Assembly: GCA_027365735.1 (NCBI GenBank)
Contig: DAHXLY010000012.1
Coordinates: forward strand, 1-38,133
Direction of reading: 5' to 3'
Source: Microcaldota archaeon
GTDB taxonomy: Archaea > Micrarchaeota > Micrarchaeia > Micrarchaeales > Micrarchaeaceae
DNA length: 38,133 nt
Below the pieces are notes generated by a model, which made no database searches, was not told where the DNA came from, and saw nothing but the letters and a program-made list of their open reading frames with translations. Shown here one piece after another: positions 16,941 through 26,683 of the stretch (the stretch's first letter is position 1; every line of letters begins with the position of its first letter). The translations under genes were made by a program, and so were the position numbers.

Positions 16941-18071
16941 TCACAGCAATTTTTTCAGGGCGGAGTTGATTTTTTCTGTGTTCTTCCTGTCGCACGCAAC
17001 CAAAAGCTTCGGTGCGCTGGAGAGAATTAGCTGGAGTGTCTTCATCAGCGGCGAGACCTCGGTTATCTGGCCGACGAGCTGCCCGTCCCTGTTCACGACC
17101 GGCAGGTTATCCTTGCTGCCCTTGTATTCGACGAACACTGCAACATAACTGTTTCGATCCATGCCGCTCTTTTCTATCGCAGATGCCACTTCCGAGAGCT
17201 TCAGCCCCACAGGGACGGCGTTGTTGTACGCCCTCTTAAACAGCCGCCTTTCCAGCAGCCTCTGCATCAGGTCCTTCGAATCTTTTGTGGCAAGAAGTTT
17301 CGCGGTCATGCTCCAATCCACTATGTTCCTGAGCTCCTTTGCGTCCATCTTCCCAGAATCGATCGCGTTGGCGACCGCCTTTTCGTACATGCCGTCCGCG
17401 ATCTGGGCGGCGTGGTGCAAGTAGACGGATGAAAACATTGAGTATCTTGCGATGAGCATGTATTCCACGCTCCGAACTGCCGATTCGAATATCGCTGGAG
17501 AGCCCTTGTAGAGCGTGAACTTGTTCCTGATGTTGGAATAGTCGATCAGACCATACGCCACACCGGTGTAGTGGGCGTCGCGTATCAGGTAATCCAACCT
17601 GTCCGAACCGATCGAGCCGGTAACCACCTCTCCCTTGCTCTTTCCGTTGAAATAATCGAGCACCTTCTTCATGGTGAAGGTCGAATTGCCTATCACGTCG
17701 GCGATGGAGGACTTTCTTATTATTTCCTCACCGAGATCTTCGTGTGTTGTCTTTAGATATCTGCCAAGAAGGTTATCCGAGGCATGGGAGAACGCGGTGT
17801 GACCTATGTCGTGCATCAGCCCCGCCGCCTCAAGCGCCTCATCCGGTTCTCCGCCGTTCAATCGGGATGAAAGTTCGCGGGTGCGCTTCATTGTACCAAG
17901 AGAGTGCTCAAAACGCGTGTGGTTTGCGCTTGGATAAATTAGGTTAGCGAATCCGACCTGCCTTATCCACCTGAGCCTCTGCATCGCAGGATCTTCGATG
18001 AGTGATAGCTCCGTCTCTGTCGGTTCTATGTCGCCCACAACCGCATCCTGGATGCGAATACCCCCTTTCAA
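16941..18071 (-). CDS. HD-domain phosphohydrolase (dNTPase/SAMHD1-like family)
   Basis: DPAMQRLRWIRQVGFANLIYPSANHTRFEHSLGTM...AAGLMHDIGHTAFSH...GSDRLDYLIRDAHYTGV. Confidence 0.9.
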   Translation of the reverse strand: MKGGIRIQDAVVGDIEPTETELSLIEDPAMQRLRWIRQVGFANLIYPSANHTRFEHSLGTMKRTRELSSRLNGGEPDEALEAAGLMHDIGHTAFSHASDNLLGRYLKTTHEDLGEEIIRKSSIADVIGNSTFTMKKVLDYFNGKSKGEVVTGSIGSDRLDYLIRDAHYTGVAYGLIDYSNIRNKFTLYKGSPAIFESAVRSVEYMLIARYSMFSSVYLHHAAQIADGMYEKAVANAIDSGKMDAKELRNIVDWSMTAKLLATKDSKDLMQRLLERRLFKRAYNNAVPVGLKLSEVASAIEKSGMDRNSYVAVFVEYKGSKDNLPVVNRDGQLVGQITEVSPLMKTLQLILSSAPKLLVACDRKNTEKINSALKKLL

Positions 18072-18075
18072 GATC

Positions 18076-18453
18076 TCACCTCTTTCCGTTCGCTATTACT
18101 ATCAGCGCTATGATAATTAAATCCAACGTCAGGCAGTATATACACACCTCGCCGAGCAGAAACTGTGCCCCGAAAGAATACAATACCGCTCCGGCGCCGG
18201 CGATCTGCCATAGGAACTTCATGGTTTCGTCCTTGAATAGCATGTAAAACCCAAGCGCAAATAGGATTATTGCCAAAATTGATGTTGGGATGCCAAAGAA
18301 TTCGGAGTACTGGCTCGTTATCACTGACTCGCAGTTAACTATTCCGGTGCTCGGGCATGCAAGGACCGCCAGATCGTAGCGTGATATCGTCAGATATATC
18401 GAAACCAGGATCCCGATTGCCAGTAGGATCTGAATTATCTTATTCCGTTCCAT
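18076..18453 (-). CDS. Vitamin K epoxide reductase (VKOR) family protein
   Basis: LACPSTGIVNCESVITSQYSEFFGIPTSILAI and CIYC motif in a multi-TM protein. Confidence 0.88.
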   Translation of the reverse strand: MERNKIIQILLAIGILVSIYLTISRYDLAVLACPSTGIVNCESVITSQYSEFFGIPTSILAIILFALGFYMLFKDETMKFLWQIAGAGAVLYSFGAQFLLGEVCIYCLTLDLIIIALIVIANGKR

Positions 18454-18457
18454 GAAA

Positions 18458-19789
18458 TCATTTCTTTTTCCTTATCTTCTTCGCGAAATCGCTTATCAGG
18501 CTCTCAAACCCGTTCCCATCCGGCTTCAGGTCGTAATGAACCTGCACAATCGGCTTGTTGGAATTTATGATATTGCGAATGTCCGTTGGCGTGGCAGATA
18601 TGACCGAATCGCAGTCCGCCTTGTTTATCGTAGCCTCGAGGTCCTTTATCTGCTTCACGCTGTAACCCATTGCGGGGAGCTCGTTGTTCAGGTACGGGTA
18701 CTTGGCAAACGTGTCCTTCAGCGTGCCGGTCGCGTACATCTTCGCATTCACTATCTCTGCCGCGTTGTACTGCCTTGCCGCTATTGTTCCCGCACCGAAC
18801 AGCATCTGGCCGTGTGTTATGGAAGGCCCGTCCTCAACGATCAAAACGCGCTTTCCGGTTATTAACTTCGGGCTGTCAGCCTTCACGGAGGAGGCGGCTT
18901 TGAATATTTTTGCCTTGGGATTGACGCGAGCGAGGTTTTGTTCCACCTCCTTCACCTGGTTCGTCGTGGCGGAGTTGATCTTGTTGATAAGCAGTACATC
19001 TGCCATGCGCGCGACTATGTTGCCCGGATAATAGTTGAGCTCGTTCCCCGCCCTGAGGGGATCGGCGACGGTGATCAATAAGTCCGGTTTTATGAAAGGG
19101 GCGTCGTTGTTGCCGCCGTCCCAGATGATCACATCCGCTTCTTTCTCCGCCTCCCTTAGTATCCTCTCATAATCAACGCCAGCGAATAGGACAAACCCAT
19201 TCCTGATGTGGTGTTCGTAGTCCTCACGTTCTTCTATTGTTGCTTTGTACCTGTCGAGGTCCTTCATGGAGGCGTACCTCTGGACGATCTGGTCCTTTAG
19301 TACTCCGTATGGCATTGGATGCCTTATTATCGCAACCCTCAGGCCGAGAGACCTGAGCATCAGAGCGATATATCTTGAGGTCTGGCTCTTCCCGCTCCCC
19401 GTCCTGACCGCGCACACCGCGATTACGGGCTTGATGGATTTCAGGTATTGCGTCTCGGGGGCCGCAAGGCCGAAATTAGCCCCGTTGGCATTCACTATGC
19501 TTGCCTTTTCCATAACCTCGTTGAAACTGAGGTCGCTGTATGCAAGTATGCAGGTCTGGGTTTTCGTTTTCTTTATCAGACCAGGGAGTTCAGATTCGTC
19601 GTAGATCTTGATTCCCTTAGGATAGAACTTTCCTGAAAGTTCCTTAGGGTAGATTCTGTTGGATATGTATGGAATCTGCGCCGCAGTGAATGCGACAACC
19701 TCAAAATTCGGGTTGTTCCTGAAGCTGGTGTTGAACATATGAAAGTCGCGGCCCGCTGCGCCGATTATGATTACCTTAGACCTCTCCAT
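18458..19789 (-). CDS. Cyclic 2,3-diphosphoglycerate synthetase-like P-loop protein
   Basis: VIIIGAAGRDFHMFNTSFRNNPNFEVVAFTAAQIP, VRTGSGKSQTSR, VIIWDGGNNDAPFIKPDLLI. Confidence 0.85.
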   Translation of the reverse strand: MERSKVIIIGAAGRDFHMFNTSFRNNPNFEVVAFTAAQIPYISNRIYPKELSGKFYPKGIKIYDESELPGLIKKTKTQTCILAYSDLSFNEVMEKASIVNANGANFGLAAPETQYLKSIKPVIAVCAVRTGSGKSQTSRYIALMLRSLGLRVAIIRHPMPYGVLKDQIVQRYASMKDLDRYKATIEEREDYEHHIRNGFVLFAGVDYERILREAEKEADVIIWDGGNNDAPFIKPDLLITVADPLRAGNELNYYPGNIVARMADVLLINKINSATTNQVKEVEQNLARVNPKAKIFKAASSVKADSPKLITGKRVLIVEDGPSITHGQMLFGAGTIAARQYNAAEIVNAKMYATGTLKDTFAKYPYLNNELPAMGYSVKQIKDLEATINKADCDSVISATPTDIRNIINSNKPIVQVHYDLKPDGNGFESLISDFAKKIRKKK

Positions 19790-19839
19790 GCTTGTTCTTC
19801 TCAACATAGGCTTTAATTCCTTCACTCTTAATCTCACTT

Positions 19840-20211
19840 ATGGAGTATGTGATAGTAGACACCAGCTCGATTGTCTTCGGGTTCGAGTTCAAGAAGGACG
19901 TCTTCGAGGCGGCGACAGGGAGGTTCCATACGCACAAGCAACTCATTTCCGCGGGCGTTCTGGCCGAACTTTCCACGCTTGCCGAAAACAGGGGTAAAAA
20001 GGGCCTGGCGGCAAGGCTTGCCCTCGCGGCAATAAAGTATAAAAAGGTGTTAGTAGATAATAGTACACAGCACGTCGACAGCTGGGTGTTCGGTAAATCC
20101 CTAGAGCACCCGGGCACAGTAGTAATTACCAACGACACAGCGTTGTTCAAGCGGCTCAAGGCAAAAGGCGTCTTGGCCTACAAGTTCACGAAAGCCGGGG
20201 TCATAAAGTAA
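19840..20211 (+). CDS. PIN-domain protein (Fcf1/Utp24-like)
   Basis: YVIVDTSSIVFGF, TNDTALFKRLKAKGV; immediately upstream of RpoE' as in many archaea. Confidence 0.75.
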   Translation: MEYVIVDTSSIVFGFEFKKDVFEAATGRFHTHKQLISAGVLAELSTLAENRGKKGLAARLALAAIKYKKVLVDNSTQHVDSWVFGKSLEHPGTVVITNDTALFKRLKAKGVLAYKFTKAGVIK

Positions 20212-20247
20212 GGTCTGATTGTTTTACGCTTAACAAATGGTGAGATA

Positions 20248-20838
20248 TTGTACAAAGTATACACGGTAACCGACACATTCAAGCTGCCGCCAGAGCACTT
20301 CGGGGACGACCTCGAGAAGGTGGCCGCAGACGTACTCAGGAGGAGGTATGAAGGCACGATTGACAGGGACATGGGTGTGGTGGTTGCGATTTATGATGTG
20401 AGTAGTGTAAGCGACGGACAGATATATCCTGGAGATCCATCTACACACCACAACGCGACATTCAAACTCCTTGCATTCATGCCAACGGTCGAAGAGGTTG
20501 TGGCGGGAGAAGTGTCAGAACTGGTGGAATTCGGTGCGTTCGTCAGGATCGGGCCGATGGAAGGGCTCGTTCACGTTTCACAGATAGCGAACGACTTCCT
20601 TTCGTTCGACAAGAAGGTCCCGGCCTTCATATCCAAGAAGACGGGCAAGAACCTGAAGAAGGGAGACGCAGTCCTGGCGAAGATCTCGACGGTCAGCATG
20701 AAGAAAACGGTGAAAGACTCGAAGATAGCGCTTACAATGAAGCCGGAAGGGCTTGGAAAGCTGGAATGGATTACCGCCGGAAAGGCCAGGAGGGAAAAGG
20801 AGACCAGGGGCGGAAGCAGCAGGAAGGGCAAGAAATAA
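20248..20838 (+). CDS. rpoE1: DNA-directed RNA polymerase subunit E' (Rpb7-like)
   Basis: YTVTDTFKLPPEHFG..., S1 domain VVAGEVSELVEFGAFVRIGPMEGLVHVSQI. Confidence 0.93.
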   Translation: MYKVYTVTDTFKLPPEHFGDDLEKVAADVLRRRYEGTIDRDMGVVVAIYDVSSVSDGQIYPGDPSTHHNATFKLLAFMPTVEEVVAGEVSELVEFGAFVRIGPMEGLVHVSQIANDFLSFDKKVPAFISKKTGKNLKKGDAVLAKISTVSMKKTVKDSKIALTMKPEGLGKLEWITAGKARREKETRGGSSRKGKK

Positions 20839-20868
20839 ATAGGGCAAAAATAGAGAACAAGTGATACC

Positions 20869-21060
20869 ATGGAAGGAAGGGCATGCAAGAACTGCAGGAT
20901 GATAATAACGCACGGGGACCACTGCCCGCTGTGCAACGGCACCGACCTGACCAATAAGTGGAGTAGCTACGCGATTATAATCAACGCGGAGAAGTCGGAG
21001 CTTGCCAAGAAGCTGAACGCGAAGGTCAACAGCACGTTCGCGCTTAATATCAAGGCATGA
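20869..21060 (+). CDS. spt4: Spt4 / RNA polymerase subunit E''
   Basis: ACKNCRMI...CPLCNGTDLTNKWSSYAIIINAEKSELAKKLN; SD-like GTGAT upstream of ATG. Confidence 0.93.
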   Translation: MEGRACKNCRMIITHGDHCPLCNGTDLTNKWSSYAIIINAEKSELAKKLNAKVNSTFALNIKA

Positions 21061-21091
21061 TGCCATGCCAAATCCATATTTTTGACCCGAT

Positions 21092-21298
21092 ATGTACGAG
21101 GCCTATGGCAAAAAGGTAATGGTGCTTCCGGTGCTCGCGTTTGGCGGGCTGGGTATGCTTATCTATGCTGTCGGCACAAAACAACCGACATCGCCATTGA
21201 TGACAATTGGTTTTGTATCTGTTCTTTTGGGAATGGGACTACTCGCTTACATGTCAATAACGATAAACGCCGCTTCTCCTCCACCCCAGGCTAACTAG
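21092..21298 (+). CDS. Small membrane protein
   Basis: 68-aa ORF with two hydrophobic segments. Confidence 0.5.
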   Translation: MYEAYGKKVMVLPVLAFGGLGMLIYAVGTKQPTSPLMTIGFVSVLLGMGLLAYMSITINAASPPPQAN

Positions 21299-21343
21299 AC
21301 GTTTTCTACCCAGGCAAATAAATATCAGCGGGCGATGTGACCC

Positions 21344-21601
21344 TTACTCATAGGCAGTTTGTCTGTGTTCAAATCTAAGTAGGAGCAGCCTTTCCCCTTC
21401 CACCTTAAAAATAAGTCGGTATGGCTTGACGTATATTGTGAGCTCCCCTCTCAAACCGTGTCTTAACGGTTTCCCAAAACCAGGATTTTTCGTTATCTTT
21501 TCTATTTGCTTTTGTAGTTTATCCTTGAGTCCCTTATCCTTAACACTTCTGACATCATTTTCGAACCTCTCGGTGGGTATGACGTATTTTATGTCTACCA
21601 T
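21344..21601 (-). CDS. RelE/ParE-superfamily toxin-like protein
   Basis: FENDVRSVKDKGLKDKLQKQIEKITKNPGFGKPLRHGLRGELTIYVKPYRLIFKVEGERLLLLRFEHRQTAYE; overlaps antitoxin-like ORF. Confidence 0.85.
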   Translation of the reverse strand: MVDIKYVIPTERFENDVRSVKDKGLKDKLQKQIEKITKNPGFGKPLRHGLRGELTIYVKPYRLIFKVEGERLLLLRFEHRQTAYE

Positions 21602-21876
21602 TTAGAAAACTCTTTGAAGAACTCATCCTTTTGATAAATCTTGTATCTACCAGTTTCCAAATCCTTCCAGGCCTCCTCCACTAACTTTAGTGTTTTCATA
21701 TCTTCCTTTGTAATGCTTTGGCTGAGCTGCTTCAATACTATCATCCCTTTCCTACGTATGATAATGAACAGGCTACCAGATTTCATACCAATGCTCTTCC
21801 TTATCCTCTCGGGGATGACTATCTGACCCTTTGAACTGGCTCTAGTTATTTCAACGGCGCTGCTTGTATTTTTCAT
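21595..21876 (-). CDS. AbrB/SpoVT-type antitoxin
   Basis: ITRASSKGQIVIPERIRKSIGMKSGSLFIIIRRKGMIVLK. Confidence 0.88.
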   Translation of the reverse strand: MKNTSSAVEITRASSKGQIVIPERIRKSIGMKSGSLFIIIRRKGMIVLKQLSQSITKEDMKTLKLVEEAWKDLETGRYKIYQKDEFFKEFSKW

Positions 21877-21878
21877 AG

Positions 21879-21897
21879 TAGTAAGATATTCTTACTA
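21879..21897. promoter_or_regulatory. Candidate TA operator palindrome
   Basis: TAGTAAGA-TAT-TCTTACTA, perfect 8-bp inverted repeat 2 nt upstream of the antitoxin ATG. Confidence 0.7.
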
Positions 21898-21946
21898 ATA
21901 TATGAATGTTTGTATCAGCATCGTGCCATATCGTACGTAAGAGCAG

Positions 21947-22327
21947 TTAGATTTTGACTTTAACATCGAAGAAGTTGAGCTGCCCCTTCATGGGAATCGG
22001 TTTGTCGAATTTTACCGCATCCTTTATTAAAAATCCGTGCTGCGGATAGAACTTCTTTGTCGCAAGATGCTTTTTGCTGTCCTGCATGAATTCCTCAACG
22101 CTTTCGTAGTCCTTGATTCCGTAGATGGTTGCCGATCCTATTACAGCGCCATACACGAGCTCCTTAGGGTCGATTCCCAACTCTTTGCACGCACCAAGAT
22201 CAGGCTTTAGAGAGGCATGAATCAGGAACTTCCCTCTAAAATGAGTATTCCACTTCCTCAACTCAATTGTCTTCCTCCCGCTCGCCAGCAAAAACGCGAA
22301 CGGCTGCTTCAGCGAAAGGCACTTCAT
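21947..22327 (-). CDS. ASCH domain protein
   Basis: MKCLSLKQPFAFLLASGRKTIELRKWNTHFRGKFLIHAS; ATGA overlap with FKBP gene. Confidence 0.85.
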   Translation of the reverse strand: MKCLSLKQPFAFLLASGRKTIELRKWNTHFRGKFLIHASLKPDLGACKELGIDPKELVYGAVIGSATIYGIKDYESVEEFMQDSKKHLATKKFYPQHGFLIKDAVKFDKPIPMKGQLNFFDVKVKI

Positions 22328-23019
22328 TCCTTCTCCTTCTTCTCGGCAGGCCTGAGGTACTCCTCCTTGACTTCGACGGCCTTGATGTTCTTCAGGTTCA
22401 TGAAGATCGAGGCGATTGTCGTGGCCCTGCCAACGAAATAGTCGGCGTTCTTTGCGACCGCGTTGTTGAAGAACATCTCGACCTTGTCGCTGTTGACGCT
22501 TGCGGTTGTTGGCTTGACGTTGTAGCTGTCGGATATTGCCTCAACCTTGTCCTTGTCGGCGGTCAGTTGTTTGACCACCTTAACTTCGTAGGTGACATCC
22601 TTCCCTGCGTATGGATGGTTTGCATCAACCACGACTCTGCCTGAACTTACGCTCTTGACCACCGCGGTCATGTCGTCAAGGTTTATCTGCATCCCAGGAT
22701 ATGGGTCTATCTCCCTTTCCCTGAAGTCCGATAGTGGCATAACCCTGACCATCTCCTCGTTCCTTTCGCCGAACGCCTCTTGTGGTTTGAGGGTGAACTT
22801 CTTGGACTCGTTTGCGCTCATGCCCCTGAGCTCGCGGTCGAGGCCCTTTATGGTCGTTCCTGCCCCCACAATCACGAGAGCGGGCCCGTACTTCATCTTG
22901 TCGTTGAATATCTTGTTCTCCTTAGCGACCTTCTCCTGCGTCGTGGCTATTATAGCGCTGCCGTTCGCATCCCATACCGTGTAGTCCACCTGCAGGAAGT
23001 CTCCCTCTTTGAAAGCCAT
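22324..23019 (-). CDS. FKBP-type peptidyl-prolyl cis-trans isomerase (long archaeal type)
   Basis: GDFLQVDYTVWDANG...GPALVIVGAGTTIKGLDRELRGMSANESKKFTLKPQEAFGERNEEMV. Confidence 0.92.
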   Translation of the reverse strand: MAFKEGDFLQVDYTVWDANGSAIIATTQEKVAKENKIFNDKMKYGPALVIVGAGTTIKGLDRELRGMSANESKKFTLKPQEAFGERNEEMVRVMPLSDFREREIDPYPGMQINLDDMTAVVKSVSSGRVVVDANHPYAGKDVTYEVKVVKQLTADKDKVEAISDSYNVKPTTASVNSDKVEMFFNNAVAKNADYFVGRATTIASIFMNLKNIKAVEVKEEYLRPAEKKEKE

Positions 23020-23147
23020 AAGATTACCTTTGTCGTTTATATTGATATATTACAGTCCTTTGAGGATCAGTAACGTCAGAGTTATTAGTTTACATAGCTA
23101 TAAAAATCTTTCAAAAGAAATTCTATCGCTTATCCTGAGTGATGCAA

Positions 23148-23744
23148 ATGGCGGGCGGGCAGATAAATTGGAAGGGACTCATTGCGGGGCTCATACTAGC
23201 CTCCGCCATACTGCTGTCCTACGCCTCGTTTGGCAACAACAATATAACGTCAACCAATTCGACGACCACCCTGAAGAATGTGGCCACCTATTTCGTAGGA
23301 GGGACAGCCAACGGGATGGTGGCAGGCTACTCGCCGTCGCTTTCGGTCGTGGCAAAGAACCTCAACCAGAGCGCGATAGTATCCAACGTCCTCAGCATGC
23401 TCGAGGCCAACGGCTCGGTGAGCAACTTCGTCGGCTCGAACAGAAGCTACCAGGTGCTGATGGGCAACATGAACGCCTTCTCGCTGCAGCAGATACTGTA
23501 CAGGAAAGCCAATCCAAACTACACAACGGTAAACGCGTCCGCCTACCTGCTGCTCCCGCCAAGCATATCGCTGGTGTTCTACAAGAACAACCAGACGGTA
23601 ATCGTCTATCTTGTACAAAGAAACTTCACGGTGCAGCTCACGCCGGTGAGGGCGGTCGGGGCGAATGTTCCGGTGGTGGTACACGCGCTGGTGACCGACA
23701 ACGGCACGGTCTACAACAACCAGTTAACGGTCAAATCGGCGTGA
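23148..23744 (+). CDS. N-terminally anchored secreted protein, unknown function
   Basis: TM segment LIAGLILASAILLSYASF followed by sequon-rich ectodomain; GTGAT SD-like 4 nt before ATG 23148. Confidence 0.65.
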   Translation: MAGGQINWKGLIAGLILASAILLSYASFGNNNITSTNSTTTLKNVATYFVGGTANGMVAGYSPSLSVVAKNLNQSAIVSNVLSMLEANGSVSNFVGSNRSYQVLMGNMNAFSLQQILYRKANPNYTTVNASAYLLLPPSISLVFYKNNQTVIVYLVQRNFTVQLTPVRAVGANVPVVVHALVTDNGTVYNNQLTVKSA

Positions 23745-23750
23745 TGAACA

Positions 23751-25469
23751 ATGCCAACCGATGATAAGCTAAGGCAGCTGATAATGAAATTCGCCGTCAA
23801 GAACGCGGTCGATTTCGGGAAGGCGGACATAGGAAGCGTCATAGGAAAGGTCATTCCCTCCGCGAAGGGGATACCGATAGACGAGATAAAATCGCAGGTA
23901 AAGGAGGTGGTCGGCGAAGTAAACAGGATGGGAAGGGCCGACCTTGAGGCAGAGTACGAAAAGCACAGGGACGAGTTCGAAAAGAAAGCCGCGGAAACGG
24001 TCAAGAGGACCGAGAAGCCCAATATGGTCCTTGATGGCGCGTTTGAGGGAGACTTCGCAACCAGATGGCCTCCCGAACCGAGCGGTTATCAGCACATCGG
24101 CCACGCAAAGCCGATATTCCTTGAGGATGAGTTCAGGAAGATATACAAGGGAAAGTTCTTCCTCTATTTCGACGACACAAACCCCGAAAAGGAAAAGCAG
24201 GAGTACGTCGATGCAGACAAAGCCGACCTACAATGGCTCGGCATAAAGTTCGACAAGGAGTACTACGCGAGCGATAACATGGAAAAGATATATGAGTGCG
24301 CCAAGAGGCTGATCGAAAAAGGGAATGCATACGTCTGCATGTGTGACCAAGAAACTATGAAAAGGAACCGCAATTCGATGGAGGAGTGCGACCACAGAAA
24401 GAGGGCGCCGAAGGAAAACCTCGAGGAATTCAACAAGATGCTTGCGGGGGATTATCAGGAGGGCGGAGCGATACTCAGGTTCAAGGGGGATATGAAGTCC
24501 CAGAATACGGTGATGCGCGACCCGACAATCGCAAGGATCAAAACGGATCGGCACTACAGGCAGGGCACGAAGTACAAGGTCTGGCCCACTTACGACCTGG
24601 CCGCTCCGATAAACGATTCGATGCAGGGAGTTACCGATGTGCTTAGGAGCAAGGAGTACGAACTGCGTGACGAGCTCAACAAGAAGATACTCCACCTCCT
24701 CGGGCTGAGGACACCGAGGATCCACCAGTTCGCGAGGCTCAACATCATAGGAAACACGACCCACAAGCGCGAGATAAGGGAGCTCGTCGCGAGCGGGGCG
24801 ATAAGCGGATGGGACGACCCGCGGCTGATGACGTTCAAGGGGCTGAAGAGGCGCGGGATAATGCCAGCTGCAATCAGGGAGTTTGCGCTCCGCGCAGGAA
24901 TGACAAAGACGGACAGCGAGCTTCCGCTCGAATCCCTTCTGGCCGAGAACAAGAAGATCATCGACCCTACTGCAAAGCACCTCTTTTTCGTAAGCAATCC
25001 CGTGGCAGTTAAGGTAGATGTGGATGAGGCGAAGGAGGTGAGGCTGAAACTGCATCCCTCAGGCGATCACGGGCACAGGGAGTATGTAATCGGCGGTGCA
25101 TTCTACATAAGCGGCGAGGATGCGAAGGGTCTGAAGAAGGGCACTGTGTTGAGGCTAAAGGACACGCTCGACATAAAAGTTCTGAGCAAGGGCAAGACCA
25201 TAACGGCCGAGAAGGGTGATGGAGAAAAGGCCTCGAAGATAGTGCAGTGGGTCGCGGAAGGCAACTACGTGAAGTGTTCGGTGCTCATTCCCGGCCAGCT
25301 CATGGATGACAGGGACAACTTCAACCCGAACAGCCTTGAGACTGTAGAGGGTTATGTAGAAAAATACGCCGAACAGCTGAAGGAGCACGAGGTCGTGCAG
25401 TTCGAAAGATTCGGGTATTGCATACTCGATGACAAGAGGAAGATGCAGTTCATCTTTATATCGAAATGA
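23751..25469 (+). CDS. gltX: Glutamyl-tRNA synthetase (archaeal type)
   Basis: TRWPPEPSGYQHIGHAKPIFL (HIGH region), DPRLMTFKGLKRRGI. Confidence 0.95.
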   Translation: MPTDDKLRQLIMKFAVKNAVDFGKADIGSVIGKVIPSAKGIPIDEIKSQVKEVVGEVNRMGRADLEAEYEKHRDEFEKKAAETVKRTEKPNMVLDGAFEGDFATRWPPEPSGYQHIGHAKPIFLEDEFRKIYKGKFFLYFDDTNPEKEKQEYVDADKADLQWLGIKFDKEYYASDNMEKIYECAKRLIEKGNAYVCMCDQETMKRNRNSMEECDHRKRAPKENLEEFNKMLAGDYQEGGAILRFKGDMKSQNTVMRDPTIARIKTDRHYRQGTKYKVWPTYDLAAPINDSMQGVTDVLRSKEYELRDELNKKILHLLGLRTPRIHQFARLNIIGNTTHKREIRELVASGAISGWDDPRLMTFKGLKRRGIMPAAIREFALRAGMTKTDSELPLESLLAENKKIIDPTAKHLFFVSNPVAVKVDVDEAKEVRLKLHPSGDHGHREYVIGGAFYISGEDAKGLKKGTVLRLKDTLDIKVLSKGKTITAEKGDGEKASKIVQWVAEGNYVKCSVLIPGQLMDDRDNFNPNSLETVEGYVEKYAEQLKEHEVVQFERFGYCILDDKRKMQFIFISK

Positions 25470-25587
25470 TGGGGATTTTACCTACCATTTTTCAGCGACA
25501 GGATTTTTCCCAAAAAACTTTCGAAGATAAATTCTTTCAGACGTGATGACTGTGAATTAATAGTGTTACTAAATGCCTGGCGGGGCT

Positions 25588-26631
25588 CTAGGCCTGAGCT
25601 ATCTGCTTATAGATCTCTATGCATTTCTTCGCAGTATTATCTAAGGTGAACTGGCGCGCGTATGACGACATATTCGCTCGTCTCTTTTCATTGAATCCTT
25701 TTTTTGCAAGAGACTCGATAACACATGCCATTTCTCTTTCGTCTTTCACTTCGATACAATACTTTCTGGTTTCATATGGCATCTTAGTGTTACTGAATAT
25801 TATAACGGGCACGCCACGAGTTTGCGCTTCCAAAACTGAAAGACCGAAGCCTTCATCGGGGCGCGGGGAAACATAGATGTCAAAACCATCAAATGTCTCA
25901 ACCAATTTAGCATCGGGTATGTATCCTTTGAATGTTATACGACTGTCTCCCTCTGCAAGCCTTTTCATAGAATCAGCTTCAACGCCAGGACGCCCGCATA
26001 TCTGGAATGAAACGCTCTTCTGCTTAACTAGCTTAGCTGCGCGAATGAAGCGATCAACACACGAAACCTCATTCAATGCACCGAGCGTTCCGACTACAAA
26101 CTGTTTATTTTTTACCCGTCTGGGAACCTTTGAGGAGAACTTATTTTCTATGCCGTGGTTCACCACTATCACTTTGTCGGCATCCATCCCCAACTCTATA
26201 AGCTCCCTTTTCCTGCTTTCAGAAGAGGGTAGCAGATAATCAGAGGAGAACATTTGATATCGCCTCAGCTTCCTCATTACGTACAGCATCGAAAGGTTTG
26301 AAGGCGCCTGTGGTATATCATGGACCGTAGTTACGACCTTTGCTGCGCCCCGCCTTATCGGTAGAAACTCTATTGGCTCGACAGTGTGAATTATATCGTA
26401 TTTTGAAAAGTCAGTAGTGGCCAGTTGGAACATCCCCTGCAGCACGCTCTGCGCCCCTGGAACGCGGGAGCCAAGCTCTACCTTGTCAATTGTGATCCCC
26501 GAGGATGCGGGCACCGTGCTGAAGTAGCTCCAAAGTCCCTGCGCATACCGCGCGACACCCTCGCCTTGTTCTTTCACAAGTTTAAATCCAGAAACCAGAA
26601 AGGCGACCCTAACCATGTCCGAATCCTTCAT
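25588..26631 (-). CDS. Glycosyltransferase family 4 (GT-B)
   Basis: FKGYIPDAKLVETFDGFDIYVSPRPDEGFGLSVLEAQTRGVPVIIFSN. Confidence 0.85.
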   Translation of the reverse strand: MKDSDMVRVAFLVSGFKLVKEQGEGVARYAQGLWSYFSTVPASSGITIDKVELGSRVPGAQSVLQGMFQLATTDFSKYDIIHTVEPIEFLPIRRGAAKVVTTVHDIPQAPSNLSMLYVMRKLRRYQMFSSDYLLPSSESRKRELIELGMDADKVIVVNHGIENKFSSKVPRRVKNKQFVVGTLGALNEVSCVDRFIRAAKLVKQKSVSFQICGRPGVEADSMKRLAEGDSRITFKGYIPDAKLVETFDGFDIYVSPRPDEGFGLSVLEAQTRGVPVIIFSNTKMPYETRKYCIEVKDEREMACVIESLAKKGFNEKRRANMSSYARQFTLDNTAKKCIEIYKQIAQA

Positions 26632-26683
26632 AATAAATCATTTAAAACCTCACTTTTAAATAATAAGCGTCCTCGGCGATATA

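Noticed and set aside
24228-25055. 275-aa minus-strand ORF inside gltX
   Set aside because: Antisense to a well-supported GluRS gene in GC-biased sequence; composition (many Arg/Leu/His) is typical of shadow ORFs.
25530-25590. C/D box sRNA suggested by GTGATGA at ~25544
   Set aside because: No matching D/D' CTGA boxes at suitable spacing.
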